From: a virus
Direction: 5' to 3' (one strand)
Length of the DNA stretch: 43,102 nucleotides
Virus record (IMG/VR): IMGVR_UViG_3300020404_002809
Span: 1-43,102 of that record
Part shown: piece by piece, positions 11,570-21,078 of the stretch
How positions within the stretch are numbered: the stretch's first letter is position 1
Layout: the number at the start of each line of letters is the position of its first letter
The notes under the pieces: generated by a model
Database searches by the model: none
Told to the model about the DNA's origin: nothing
The model's input: only the letters and a program-made list of their open reading frames with translations
Position numbers and translations under genes: made by a program

Positions 11570-14470
11570 TTATTGTTTAATTATTCTTTTATTAAATACT
11601 TGACCTTCATGATTTATTGTTAGGAAATAAACTCCTGATTCTAAACCTGACATGTCAACTGTTTTTTTATTTGAATTGTTAATTATAGTTCTACCAGTAA
11701 CATCTGTTAATGAATAAGTTACATCTAAAGTAGTACCAATATTTAAAATATCATCTGTTGGGTTTGGATAAACTACAATGCTTGTAAATGATCTATTAAA
11801 CATTCCATTTATATCAAATCCATCTGGCCATCCGTTTTCACAGTAATTATACATTTCTTGACAAACTGGATCCCAATCGTTATCACAACAATAATTATCT
11901 ACATCAATTACCCAAGCATAGCATTGATCGTTTAACCAATATGGTTCACCTGGACCTGTTATACAACCAGCATCATATAAACAAGCTTCAGGATCTGAAA
12001 CATTTGCTGCTGGATCATAATTATAAGAATTAGGATCTGTACAACCTACTACTGCAGTAATACAACTACCATTATCTACATTTGCTTCAGGATCGTAATT
12101 TACTGATTCTGGATCTGTACATCCATATACTATTGGTATACAAGGATTTGTAAAATCTGTAGCTGATACTTGATTTACGTTTGCTTCTGGGTTATAATTG
12201 AATGATTCCGGATCCATACACCCATAAACAAATTCTTGACATGATCCATTATCTGTATTTGCTTCAGGATCATAATTAAATGAATTAGGATCTGTACAGC
12301 CATAAACTACTGGTTCACAAGAACCATCATCCGTATTAGCATCTGGGTTATAATTAAATGAAGTTGGGTCAGTACATCCTTGAACTACTGGTATACATTC
12401 TCCAGCTGTATTTGCATTTGGATTATAGTTAAATGCTAATTCATTCATACAACCTTCTATAACTGGAATACAATCTCCCGCTGTATTAGCTTCTGGGTTG
12501 TAATTAAATGATTCTGGGTCCATACATCCTACTACTACTTCTTCACATGAACCATCATCTACTGTAGCATCTGGATTGTAATTAAATGCTAATGGATTCA
12601 TACAACCTTCAATATAAGGTATACAAGAACCATCATCTACGTTAGCTTCAGGATTATAGTTTAATGAACCTTCAGTCATACACCCTTCTACTATTGGGAT
12701 ACAAATATCACCACAATAAGGTAGAGCTGTATATGTTATAAAGAATGGCGATTCAAAATTTTGTAAAGCACCTTGTCCATTATTTTCAAATGGATTTTCT
12801 CCTTCACTAATTAAAATTTCTCCATCTGCACCTTCTATAATAAATGAATTATGCCAAGTTTGGAATTGTACTTCTTGAGGTGTTGATTGTGGACCTCCTA
12901 CTTGGAAATAATAAACTTTAATTTCTTCAGAGGAAGATAATTGTAGTGGGAATGTTTGTTCATACTCTCCAGGTCCCATAGTATAAGTACCTAGTGGAAC
13001 ATCACCTTGAGATACACCTAAATACGAATTACCCCAACCATCTCCAGCTGCATCTTTAATTATTAAAGTATAATCACAAACAGGAATTAGTTCTTGTTTT
13101 GTAGCATCTGGATTGTAGTTAATTGAATTTTCATCTGTACACCCTACAATATGAAGCTCAGTACATGAACCATCATCTATAGTAGCTTCTGGGTTATAAG
13201 ATTGGTATGCTGGGTCTGTACAACCATAAATTTCTTCTACTCCTTCACATTCAACTCCAAACTGTTGACCTGAGTAAGCTACTTCTCCAAAATCAGGATC
13301 CAATTCCCAAATTAAATCCCCATTACAATCATAAATTCTTACTGAACCATCTAAAGTTCCACCTGAAGTAGAACCAGCTAAACCATCTCCATAGGTATCT
13401 GTAATTATAAATTCAAATCCTGCGTTTTTGTCAACACAGAAATTATAAGTATAAGTTTGACCTATATCATTATAATCATAAGTTCCATCTTGTTCCTCTC
13501 CAATTACACCATAAACACCACTTGTCAAAGACCATCCTGTTTCACTTGGCCAATTATCAAATGTAATTTCTACTGTAATTTGATCTGTTACTTCTGTATC
13601 ACAAGTAGTACCAGAACATGAACCATCGTCTACGTTTGCCCATGGATTATAAGACTCAGAATTTGGATCTGTACAGCCTTCTATACATGGTTCAGGTGTA
13701 TAAATTATTGGCTCTGATTGGGTACCATCTACAAAGTTAACTATTAATTGATGTTCTACACTCCAATTAGGAGGCATTTGTCCATAACCTGCATAAACCC
13801 CAAAATTTACTGCATCAGGGGCTACTTGGTATGTGAATGGACCTGCTCCCTCTACATTAGAATATTCAACAGATTGAATTTCACATTCAGTTCCCCATTC
13901 AAAAACTATTAAAGCTTGACCTCCATCTAAACATTGTTGGTAAGCATTAGTTGAAGTTAAACCATCTACACAAGGTTCTGGGGGGCAAGGGGCATTACCA
14001 CATATATTAAAACAATGAGTTAATTTATATTCTCCTGTTGGATTAACGTAAGTACCGTTATCTATTAATTCTTGTGGTACTACTATATCTCTTACCAAAC
14101 CTCCTGCGAGGCCAAATTCACTTGGTGGGATAGTACAGTCTTCTAAATCTACATTTGATCCTCCTTCCCAAGCTGTCCAGGGTAATCCATTATTGCCAAA
14201 GGATGTAATTTTAAATCTATAAAATACATCTATGTTTTCGTCTGTAGGATGATTTATATTAATAACTTTTCTCCATATTCCATTTCCCCCAACATCTTCC
14301 ATTGGAATATCTACCCAGTTAGAAACATTAGTTTGGATAAATACCTGCATTTGATCAGGGTTGGGAACATTAAGTTGCTCAGTATCTAATCTAAAGGCAA
14401 CTGGGGCTGTTTCTTGGGCTATACCTAGAAAAGGTAAGGCTAAGCATAACCATAGTAATAATTTTTTCAT
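11570..14470 (-). CDS. Large secreted repeat protein with T9SS C-terminal sorting domain
   Basis: 966 aa. An N-terminal Sec signal (MKKLLLWLCLALPFLGIAQ) is followed by a beta-rich domain of about 240 residues. Twelve Cys-containing repeats of about 21-23 aa follow, each like GCTDPNSFNYDPEANTDNG, the last Cys closing the repeat. Two longer beta domains are interposed (after repeats 1 and 3). The C-terminal ~75 residues (SIVVYPNPTDDILNIG, LESGVYFLTI, FNKRIIKQ) match the type IX secretion sorting domain: a Y-P-N-P start, then G-x-Y, then a basic end. Host T9SS would export and anchor it at the cell surface. A late-type promoter motif precedes it. Confidence 0.88.
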   Translation of the reverse strand: MKKLLLWLCLALPFLGIAQETAPVAFRLDTEQLNVPNPDQMQVFIQTNVSNWVDIPMEDVGGNGIWRKVININHPTDENIDVFYRFKITSFGNNGLPWTAWEGGSNVDLEDCTIPPSEFGLAGGLVRDIVVPQELIDNGTYVNPTGEYKLTHCFNICGNAPCPPEPCVDGLTSTNAYQQCLDGGQALIVFEWGTECEIQSVEYSNVEGAGPFTYQVAPDAVNFGVYAGYGQMPPNWSVEHQLIVNFVDGTQSEPIIYTPEPCIEGCTDPNSESYNPWANVDDGSCSGTTCDTEVTDQITVEITFDNWPSETGWSLTSGVYGVIGEEQDGTYDYNDIGQTYTYNFCVDKNAGFEFIITDTYGDGLAGSTSGGTLDGSVRIYDCNGDLIWELDPDFGEVAYSGQQFGVECEGVEEIYGCTDPAYQSYNPEATIDDGSCTELHIVGCTDENSINYNPDATKQELIPVCDYTLIIKDAAGDGWGNSYLGVSQGDVPLGTYTMGPGEYEQTFPLQLSSSEEIKVYYFQVGGPQSTPQEVQFQTWHNSFIIEGADGEILISEGENPFENNGQGALQNFESPFFITYTALPYCGDICIPIVEGCMTEGSLNYNPEANVDDGSCIPYIEGCMNPLAFNYNPDATVDDGSCEEVVVGCMDPESFNYNPEANTAGDCIPVIEGCMNELAFNYNPNANTAGECIPVVQGCTDPTSFNYNPDANTDDGSCEPVVYGCTDPNSFNYDPEANTDNGSCQEFVYGCMDPESFNYNPEANVNQVSATDFTNPCIPIVYGCTDPESVNYDPEANVDNGSCITAVVGCTDPNSYNYDPAANVSDPEACLYDAGCITGPGEPYWLNDQCYAWVIDVDNYCCDNDWDPVCQEMYNYCENGWPDGFDINGMFNRSFTSIVVYPNPTDDILNIGTTLDVTYSLTDVTGRTIINNSNKKTVDMSGLESGVYFLTINHEGQVFNKRIIKQ
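11979..13685 (-). repeat. Twelve degenerate tandem-type repeats coding for GCxDPxxxNYNPxAxxDxGxC units
   Basis: Within the 966-aa gene. Units share G-C-(T/M)-(D/N)-P-x-(S/A)-x-N-Y-(N/D)-P-(E/D)-A-(N/T) and end in Cys. Nine units are contiguous near the 3' end of the gene (about 11979-12695); the others are separated by larger domains, at about 13130-13210 and 13620-13685. The DNA is similar but not identical between units, so expansion by duplication followed by drift is likely. Each unit has two Cys, which could form one disulfide per repeat. Confidence 0.85.
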
Positions 14471-14494
14471 TATAAAATTTTATTTAATAATTTG

Positions 14495-14506
14495 ATCATA
14501 AATATA
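14495..14506 (-). promoter_or_regulatory. Late-type promoter motif (T9SS protein gene)
   Basis: Minus strand TATATTTATGAT, a one-base variant of the motif, 24 nt before the 966-aa gene's ATG and overlapping the edge of the terminator. Confidence 0.5.
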
Positions 14507-14536
14507 AAAAAAAGGGACGCTAGTGCACCCCTTTTT
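14505..14536 (-). terminator. Symmetric rho-independent terminator
   Basis: AAAAAGGGG, an 11-nt loop and CCCTTTTTTTT on the minus strand. The arms are also U-rich on the other strand, so it can act in both directions. It lies after the 76-aa membrane gene and isolates the nrd/membrane unit from the T9SS-protein unit. Confidence 0.75.
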
Positions 14537-14558
14537 ATCTTTCTACGTAATCTATTTA

Positions 14559-14789
14559 CTATTTTTTAAGTATATGAATAAGAACAAAAGCACCTACTAA
14601 TCCCAGTAGACCTTTGCCATCTAGATTACCTAATATTCCCATAATATTATCCACTACAGATATATCTTTCCAAAAGGGGATACCTACTCCTCCGAATAAT
14701 ACTTCAAGTACTACTCCGAGTGCAATAACTGAAATTCCTATTTCAGTCAGTTTGTTGGCCCAAGAGCCAATCTTAGTTAAAATTTCCAT
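14559..14789 (-). CDS. Small two-helix membrane protein (76 aa)
   Basis: The start is taken at ATG 14787-14789 (MEILTKIGSWANKLTEIG); an upstream ATG at 14828 is possible but would add a shadow-like hydrophobic tail. Residues 18-40 (ISVIALGVVLEVLFGGVGI) and 53-74 (LGNLDGKGLLGLVGAFVLIHIL) are membrane segments. It resembles small membrane proteins of unknown function common in marine phages. A strong rho-independent terminator lies directly downstream. No further assignment. Confidence 0.65.
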   Translation of the reverse strand: MEILTKIGSWANKLTEIGISVIALGVVLEVLFGGVGIPFWKDISVVDNIMGILGNLDGKGLLGLVGAFVLIHILKK

Positions 14790-14856
14790 AAAATATATGA
14801 TTTTAGTTAAACAAAATGTAACTAACAACTATGAAGAATAACGTTAATACATATGT

Positions 14857-16572
14857 TTATCCATCACAAGATACACAATCTGCCATTCTTGAGCCAAGAT
14901 CACCCTTTATCACACTATCAGTTCTTAGGTAATATAATGTTTTTATCCCAAGTTTCCATGCTTCCATATGAACTTGATTTATCCATTTTGGCGAATCATT
15001 AGGATCAAATGACAAATTCAGAGATTGGGTTTGATCAATATATTTTTGTCTTATTGCAGCTTGGCGCACAAGTTCCAATTGATTTATCTCAGAAAATGTT
15101 AAAAATAATTCTTTTTCATCGGGACTTAATACAGTATCTGGAAGATTTTGTGCTGATCCTCCATCTTGCAACATTTGGTCCCACCATTTATTTTTATCCT
15201 CTTTTTTTCCTTGTAATAAGTTTTGTAATACTTTATTTTTTCTAATAAAAGTACCTTTAGCACCATTAAAAGTATATACATTAGCAGGAAGAGGTTCAAT
15301 ACCCGCAGAAATACCACCTGTAATTACAGAATTTGATACTGTAGGGGCTATAGCTAATAAATGTGTATTTCTCATTCCTGTACCTCTACACCAAAGTGGT
15401 TCTCCATATTCTTGAGCTAATTCCATTGATGCTTTTTCTGCTTTATTTCTAATATTACTAAAAATATTATGTGTATGAGCAGTAGAGGATATTGAATTAA
15501 ATGGTAATCCTTTTTGTTGTAAAAATGTATGCCACCCCATTACTCCTAACCCTAATGCTCTACCTTTAGAAGCATGTTTGTGGGTCCTTTTTAATGATTC
15601 CCTACCAGACGATTTATCAATAAATTCTTGCATTACTCCATCTAAAAACCAAGTAGCTAACTCTACTGAGTCTGTATCTTTCCATTCATCATATTTAGCT
15701 AAATTCATAGAAGATAAACAACAAATAAATGAGTGTTCTTCATCTGTAAATAATGTAATTTCTGAACATATATTTGTCATTGTTACATCTAAGTTATTTA
15801 ATCTATAGGCAATAGGATTATCTTTATTAACATTATCTTTATACATTACATAAGGTTCACCTGTTTCCATTCTTGCTTTTAAAATAGTTGCCCATGTATT
15901 TAATGCTTCAGGATCTCTTGCTTCTAATTTACGCATAAAAAAATCATCAACTACTACACACTGATGTAGATTTAAACATTGTCTATTCGGGTCTCCTTTA
16001 GGTCTTCTAATTTGCAAAAATTCATCAATATCACCATGATTAATATCTAAATTTACTGAAGCAGCTCCTCTACGAACATTACCTTGGTTAGTAGCGATAA
16101 TAGCTGAATCATAAATCTTAGCCCAAGGAACTACACCTTCACTTTTACCATTACCTGATATACTTGTTCCTCGTTTTCTAATGCGTGATAATGATATACC
16201 TACACCTCCACCAGATGCTGTTAATTTCATTAGTTCCGCGTTAGTTAAACCAATTCCACGTATAGAATCAGGTGTATCAATGCCGAAACAAGAAATAGGT
16301 AAACCACGGTCAGTTCCCATATTTGATAATACAGGAGATGCTAATCCAACCCACCCATTCCAAAATAATTTAAAAAATTTATTTGTTAATTCTGGTTTTT
16401 TTAATCTATTAGCTGCTGCAGTTGCTACTCTCCTATAAGCTGTTTTTACTGTTTCCCCAGGCAATAAGTATCCTTTTGATACTGTTGCTAAAGAAATTTC
16501 ATCCATCCATTCAGGATACTGTTTTCCAGCTTCCCAATTTGTATAATCTACTTGTAATGCGTTGTTTTCCAT
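14857..16572 (-). CDS. nrdA: Class I ribonucleotide reductase large subunit (NrdA)
   Basis: 571 aa, shorter than cellular NrdA (about 750 aa). It starts near the barrel entry region and lacks an N-terminal ATP-cone, so overall-activity control by dATP is not expected. Catalytic elements are present: Cys95 in LPISCFGID, TNICSEI with Cys269 (thiyl radical site) and Glu271, the second redox Cys in FICCLSSMNL (284/285), the GGGVGISLSRIR loop, and a C-terminal SCDG reached through DCVSC (thioredoxin-reduced pair). It reduces ribonucleotides to deoxyribonucleotides for phage DNA synthesis. It is adjacent to nrdB, with a 3-nt gap. Confidence 0.95.
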   Translation of the reverse strand: MENNALQVDYTNWEAGKQYPEWMDEISLATVSKGYLLPGETVKTAYRRVATAAANRLKKPELTNKFFKLFWNGWVGLASPVLSNMGTDRGLPISCFGIDTPDSIRGIGLTNAELMKLTASGGGVGISLSRIRKRGTSISGNGKSEGVVPWAKIYDSAIIATNQGNVRRGAASVNLDINHGDIDEFLQIRRPKGDPNRQCLNLHQCVVVDDFFMRKLEARDPEALNTWATILKARMETGEPYVMYKDNVNKDNPIAYRLNNLDVTMTNICSEITLFTDEEHSFICCLSSMNLAKYDEWKDTDSVELATWFLDGVMQEFIDKSSGRESLKRTHKHASKGRALGLGVMGWHTFLQQKGLPFNSISSTAHTHNIFSNIRNKAEKASMELAQEYGEPLWCRGTGMRNTHLLAIAPTVSNSVITGGISAGIEPLPANVYTFNGAKGTFIRKNKVLQNLLQGKKEDKNKWWDQMLQDGGSAQNLPDTVLSPDEKELFLTFSEINQLELVRQAAIRQKYIDQTQSLNLSFDPNDSPKWINQVHMEAWKLGIKTLYYLRTDSVIKGDLGSRMADCVSCDG

Positions 16573-16575
16573 ATT

Positions 16576-17562
16576 TTAAAATAATGCTGCTGCGTCCCAA
16601 TTTTGAACACCTTTACTATAATTTGTTACTCTATTTGCAAAGAAATCTGTGTGTTGTTTTCCTGCTGATAAATTATCAAACCAACTCATTCTTTGTACTG
16701 CTTCTTCATCTATACCATTTACTATAGGACCATAACCTAAATCACCCATTTTTGTATTTAATCTATGTTTAATAAAAGAAGTTAAATCATATTTAGTACA
16801 ACCTTCTAAATCACCCATTTCATAAACTTTATCAATAAAATCTAATTCTAATTTTAGAGATAAATGAGCAGCTTCTTCAATTTGTGCCCTTAATTCTGGT
16901 GTATCATATTCTGGGTGTTCTTTTAGTAATGTTCTAAATAACCAACAACCCGCATTTGAGTGTAATGATTCATCTCTAATACTCCACTCTACTATCTGGC
17001 CTACTCCTTTAAGTTTATTTTGTAATTTAAAAGATAATAAAACAGCAAATGAAGAAAATAAGTTAACACCTTCAGTAAAAGCAGAAAAAATAGCTAATGA
17101 TTTAGCTCTTTCATGCCAATCAGGAGTACCATCATGAGAATCTTTAACTTGCATTAAAGCATCAATTTTAGCCATTGTTGTTTCATCTTCTAAAAATTCG
17201 GCAAAATTATCTAATCCTAATTCTTCATTTAATAATGAATAAGCTTCGGCATGAATAGTTTCAAAACAACCAAAAGTAACAGCCATTGCTATCACTTCAG
17301 GTTTTCTAAACCATTTAGTAACTAAAGTTGACCAATAATCATTTACTACAGTTTCTGTTTGGGCGAACCCTTTAAGTATAGAACCTATAATATTTTTTTC
17401 TGTTTCTGATAGGTTTTGTTTCCAATCATTTACATCAGCCATCATAGGTACTTCGGTCCATAACCAATGAGCTTGTTGTTGTTTCATATAAAAATCAAAA
17501 GCCTCCGGATATTCGAAGGGTTTATAAACTATTCTTTCCTGCAATAATGATTTTTTTGCCAT
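16576..17562 (-). CDS. nrdB: Class I ribonucleotide reductase small subunit (NrdB)
   Basis: 328 aa. It houses the di-metal/tyrosyl-radical cofactor. Metal-ligand segments are visible: FAQTETVVNDYW (first carboxylate), FETIHAEAYSLL (Glu and His, with Tyr at the radical position), FTEGVNLFSSFAVL (Glu) and IRDESLHSNAG (Glu and His). The radical Tyr is retained, which argues for a standard tyrosyl rather than phenylalanine-type cofactor. The C-terminus (NWDAAALF) is the tail that docks into NrdA. It precedes nrdA in the transcript; thioredoxin at 3.4 kb could complete the redox chain. Confidence 0.95.
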   Translation of the reverse strand: MAKKSLLQERIVYKPFEYPEAFDFYMKQQQAHWLWTEVPMMADVNDWKQNLSETEKNIIGSILKGFAQTETVVNDYWSTLVTKWFRKPEVIAMAVTFGCFETIHAEAYSLLNEELGLDNFAEFLEDETTMAKIDALMQVKDSHDGTPDWHERAKSLAIFSAFTEGVNLFSSFAVLLSFKLQNKLKGVGQIVEWSIRDESLHSNAGCWLFRTLLKEHPEYDTPELRAQIEEAAHLSLKLELDFIDKVYEMGDLEGCTKYDLTSFIKHRLNTKMGDLGYGPIVNGIDEEAVQRMSWFDNLSAGKQHTDFFANRVTNYSKGVQNWDAAALF

Positions 17563-17587
17563 TTTAATTCGGTTTAATTTGTTATTA

Positions 17588-18958
17588 TTATTTTTCTAAT
17601 TCGAAAAACTTTTTTCTAAGTAACTGTTTATCAAAAGTATCAACATCAGTATCAAATTTATTAGCTCTAGAAGGGGGTGCTAGTTGCTCCGAATCTTCAC
17701 TATCCTGATAATCAAACACTTCAAAATGTCCTGTTGAAGTATCTGCATTAACTGAAAAAGTGAGACCATCCATCCCATATCTATTCTTCATAATATGAAA
17801 TCTACCTGTGTTATTAACTTTATCTTCTTTCTTACGAGAAAGAGACATTGCGAAATCAGAAATCATCATTTTATCATATGACCCTGCTGCCTTGTCCCCT
17901 TCAATTATTTTATCTTGTGCTCCTGCACGATTCACTTGAGAAACAGACCAAATAGGAATATTAAGTTGTCTAGCTAATCCCTTTGTGCTAGTATAAATAT
18001 CATCAATCTCGTCCTTACGCTCTCTATTTTTACGTCTTGATGAAAGTAAGTCCACATAATCAATAATTACCATGTCAGGTTTTATACCCATTCCTGAGCA
18101 TTTACTAATATGTGATTCAATAGTTGAAACAGTTGCCCTACCTGTTGGGAATTCTTTAATAATTAGTTGACCTGGCAATTGTGGTATTGTTTCTTCTACT
18201 TTTTCCCTAAATGAATCTATTTTATTAACAGGTACTTTAGTAAAGAAAGCGTCATATCTTTTACCAACATAATCTTCTCCTAATTCAAGTGTATAATGAA
18301 GTACATTATATCCTAATCTAACTGCATATCCTCCTAACGCAACAAGAGACCACGATTTACCACCTCCAGGATTACCAAAAATAATACCAAAATCTCCGTT
18401 TCCAAGTCCACCTTGTAATAATCCATTAATACGTTCCCAAGGCGTAGGTATAGTCGTTCTAGAGTTTTCTCTATATCTTTCTTCAATGTCTTTAATATAT
18501 TCATGTCCTATATTTTTATCTTGACCAGCTTTTAATGCATTATCAATTAAAAAACGAATACCATCAAAATCTCCACCTTTAAGTAAATCAACTGAAGACA
18601 TTAGGGCCTTTTTTAATTGTTGATTCCTACAAAAATTAGTAAATTCTTCTTGTACATATTCTAAATCTTCATCCGAAGTTACATATGCTTCTTTTAATTG
18701 TTCCTTAATTGATATTTGCAATACTTCATTATCTACTTTTTGTAATTCAACTTTAAGTATATCTAATGAAGGAGTAGTATGATACTTATCATAATACTTT
18801 AAAATTTCTTTAATAGCCCACTTTTGAGCTGGGTTTTCAAAATATTCTTCTGATATTATATCATGAATATTAGTTAAAAATTCTTTATGAGTTAATAAAG
18901 ATGATAAAATCTTTATCTGGAATTCATGCCCGTATTGATTTATGCTATTTAATGTCAA
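17588..18958 (-). CDS. Replicative DnaB-type helicase (T4 gp41-like)
   Basis: 456 aa. The N-terminal ~150 residues are helical (YGHEFQIKILSSLL, a DnaB-N-like start). The RecA-type motor follows, with Walker A GNPGGGKS at 195-202, then LHYTLELGEDYVGKRYDAFF, Walker B VIIDYVDLLSS, and the sensor/loop segment PIWSVSQVNRAG. Residues 350-380 contain DKAAGSYDKMMISDFAMSLS, typical of the DnaB/gp41 family. It unwinds DNA at the fork as a hexamer. It overlaps the nuclease gene start region by 4 nt, within the replication operon. Confidence 0.93.
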   Translation of the reverse strand: MTLNSINQYGHEFQIKILSSLLTHKEFLTNIHDIISEEYFENPAQKWAIKEILKYYDKYHTTPSLDILKVELQKVDNEVLQISIKEQLKEAYVTSDEDLEYVQEEFTNFCRNQQLKKALMSSVDLLKGGDFDGIRFLIDNALKAGQDKNIGHEYIKDIEERYRENSRTTIPTPWERINGLLQGGLGNGDFGIIFGNPGGGKSWSLVALGGYAVRLGYNVLHYTLELGEDYVGKRYDAFFTKVPVNKIDSFREKVEETIPQLPGQLIIKEFPTGRATVSTIESHISKCSGMGIKPDMVIIDYVDLLSSRRKNRERKDEIDDIYTSTKGLARQLNIPIWSVSQVNRAGAQDKIIEGDKAAGSYDKMMISDFAMSLSRKKEDKVNNTGRFHIMKNRYGMDGLTFSVNADTSTGHFEVFDYQDSEDSEQLAPPSRANKFDTDVDTFDKQLLRKKFFELEK

Positions 18959-19995
18959 TCTTTATAACCTTTAAATTGTGAAAATATATCTTTTAACCAA
19001 ATATCTAAATTTCTAATCATTCCCCCTAATTTATCTTCATTATAAAATTGAATAAACATTTCAGGGTTAAAATCAGGAAAATTATCTGTAATTAGTTGGT
19101 CTAGGTACTCCTTTTCTCTTTCATCTATCATAGGGGTTCCTAGATCCATTACCTTAAAACTTGTCCTTAATTTGTCCTCATCTTGTAATATTCTTGAATA
19201 TACAACATGGTCTTTAAATTTCCTAGTAGCTATATCAAAAATATCTTCTAATGATAAATCTTTTTCTTTCAACTCAGGGAATTTTTTAAATATACCCTTT
19301 TCACCTAATCCTTTAACTCCCGGTATATTATCTGAATTATCCCCTAGTAACGTTTTATATATTATAAAATTTTGAGGAGATACACCGAATTTTTCTTTTA
19401 CTGCTTTAGGTGTATAATATTCTTTTTCCATTGGTCTGTATAAAATAATTTTATCAGTAACTAATTGTACAAAATCTTTATCTGATGACACAATAAAACA
19501 AGTTGAATTATGTTTTTTTACTAATTTTTCTGCTAATACAGCTATAATATCATCTGCTTCTACTTTATCAATTATAGTTGTTTTAACAGGTAATAATTTT
19601 AAATACTGAATTACACGTACTATTTGGTCAACTTTTGAGTCGTGTTCTTCTTCTAATGAATCAAAAGCATCCCAATTAGTAATACGTTGTAAATTTCTAC
19701 TTCCCTTGTATTCGGAGAGCAGGTTCTTTCGGTTGGCTGTTGAACCCGCTCCATCGAATACTACATAAACAGAGGTTGGCTGGGTTTGACGAATCATTGC
19801 ACCTAAAGAACGAAAGAACCCACCTAACCCACCAATGTGAACTCCATCAGGATTAACCATATTCATCATTGCAAAGTTTCTAAAAAATAGATTTAACCCA
19901 TCTATTAATAATACTTTATCATGTTTTTTTAATACAGTCTCTTCCCCTTGCTCCTGGACTTCGTCCAGCAACGCAAATAATTCTTTTTGCTTCAT
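18955..19995 (-). CDS. 5'-3' exonuclease / RNase H, FEN-like (T4 Rnh-type)
   Basis: 346 aa. The N-terminal ~35 residues precede LLIDGLNLFFRNFAMM, the first acidic active-site strand. VYVVFDGAGSTANRKNLLSE (PIN/FEN region with Asp), DKVEADDIIAVLAE and FIVSSDKDFVQLV supply the clustered acids, and LLGDNSDNIPGVKGLGEKG is the helix-hairpin-helix (H3TH) that binds DNA. These are the FEN/5'-nuclease motifs. Such enzymes remove RNA primers from lagging strands. It lies between helicase and uvsX, in a T4-like replication cluster. Confidence 0.92.
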   Translation of the reverse strand: MKQKELFALLDEVQEQGEETVLKKHDKVLLIDGLNLFFRNFAMMNMVNPDGVHIGGLGGFFRSLGAMIRQTQPTSVYVVFDGAGSTANRKNLLSEYKGSRNLQRITNWDAFDSLEEEHDSKVDQIVRVIQYLKLLPVKTTIIDKVEADDIIAVLAEKLVKKHNSTCFIVSSDKDFVQLVTDKIILYRPMEKEYYTPKAVKEKFGVSPQNFIIYKTLLGDNSDNIPGVKGLGEKGIFKKFPELKEKDLSLEDIFDIATRKFKDHVVYSRILQDEDKLRTSFKVMDLGTPMIDEREKEYLDQLITDNFPDFNPEMFIQFYNEDKLGGMIRNLDIWLKDIFSQFKGYKD

Positions 19996-20002
19996 AATGA
20001 TT

Positions 20003-21076
20003 CTATTCTGGTTCTTTCTCGAACTGTGAAATATCGTTTACTTCTTGGTCCTCTTCTACTACTTGAAAATCTGTCCCACCTAATACTTTAGCCCAATCTT
20101 TTGCATGTGCATCCTTGTAAGTTTTAAGTTGTTTAGGATCATCCTCAATAAATCCATGAGGGGTCATAACAATTTTTCCTCTTGTAGTAACACCATTAAT
20201 ATGATTTTTATCAATTTGTAAATTAGTACGTTTAGCAAATTCTACCTGTTTGCCATCTTTAATTGCTTTAATTTTAGATGTACCCGCAGACATAATATTA
20301 CCAAAGGTAACTACAAATGTTGAATCAAACCACATAGCATAACCACCTTTATTCATAAGTTTTGGTCTACCCATAGGTGATTCTGGTTTAAGTGTCCATA
20401 CTTTATTAACACAAACTAATGTATTAGTAAAGGGTGAAGATTCTTTTCGAGATAATGTAATTTTTTGGTTTACATTATTTCCAAATTGAGTTGACATAGC
20501 ACCTGCATTCCATTCATTATTGTTTTTATTTGATTTAAGTGACATTTCACAAGGCACTGAACCTATACTATCCCATAAGAATAATAAGTCATAAGGTAAA
20601 TTACCTTTCTTTTGTTCGTCCATTAAATCTAAAATGAATACAGCTACGTCTTCAATAGAATTAATTGTTTCACGGTCAACATAAATAAAATTACCACTAT
20701 AATCTGTAATTTCACCATTTGAATCTCGTTCAATATTAATATCTAATCCCATTTGAATAGCATGTTCCCAATTCCATTTCATCTCAGTAATGATGAAAAC
20801 TGGCAGTACCCCATTATTTTGAGCGGATACTGCCGCTTCTATCATTGCTGTTGTTTTACCTGTGTCAGAATGGCCTCTAAGTAAAACAATATGTCCCATT
20901 GGTATTCCGGGTACGGAAGTGACTTCACTAAAGGCAGGTGAAAGGGGGATCCATTCTTGGTCTTTAAACTTAATATTTTTATCTAAACCTTTTTTAGATT
21001 TAAATTTAGATAAATCAAAGTTCGATTTTATTTCAGCAGACACTGCTGCTGATAGTGATTTGCTTTTTCTTGGCAT
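20003..21076 (-). CDS. uvsX: RecA-like recombinase (UvsX)
   Basis: 357 aa. Walker A GHSDTGKTT is at 68-76, Walker B is seen as DLLFLWDSIGSVP, and loop regions follow (NAGAMSTQFGNNVNQK, LVCVNKVWTL). The preceding PLSPAFSEVTSVPGIPMGHI and the C-terminal acidic tail fit UvsX and related phage recombinases. It coats single-stranded DNA and drives strand exchange for recombination-dependent replication. It is 2 nt downstream of the SSB gene. Confidence 0.9.
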   Translation of the reverse strand: MPRKSKSLSAAVSAEIKSNFDLSKFKSKKGLDKNIKFKDQEWIPLSPAFSEVTSVPGIPMGHIVLLRGHSDTGKTTAMIEAAVSAQNNGVLPVFIITEMKWNWEHAIQMGLDINIERDSNGEITDYSGNFIYVDRETINSIEDVAVFILDLMDEQKKGNLPYDLLFLWDSIGSVPCEMSLKSNKNNNEWNAGAMSTQFGNNVNQKITLSRKESSPFTNTLVCVNKVWTLKPESPMGRPKLMNKGGYAMWFDSTFVVTFGNIMSAGTSKIKAIKDGKQVEFAKRTNLQIDKNHINGVTTRGKIVMTPHGFIEDDPKQLKTYKDAHAKDWAKVLGGTDFQVVEEDQEVNDISQFEKEPE

Positions 21077-21078
21077 AA

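Noticed and set aside
11979-12700. Possible CRISPR-like array because of regularly spaced similar units.
   Set aside because: Units are coding (GCxDP... repeats), diverged in the DNA, and without uniform short repeats and unique spacers.
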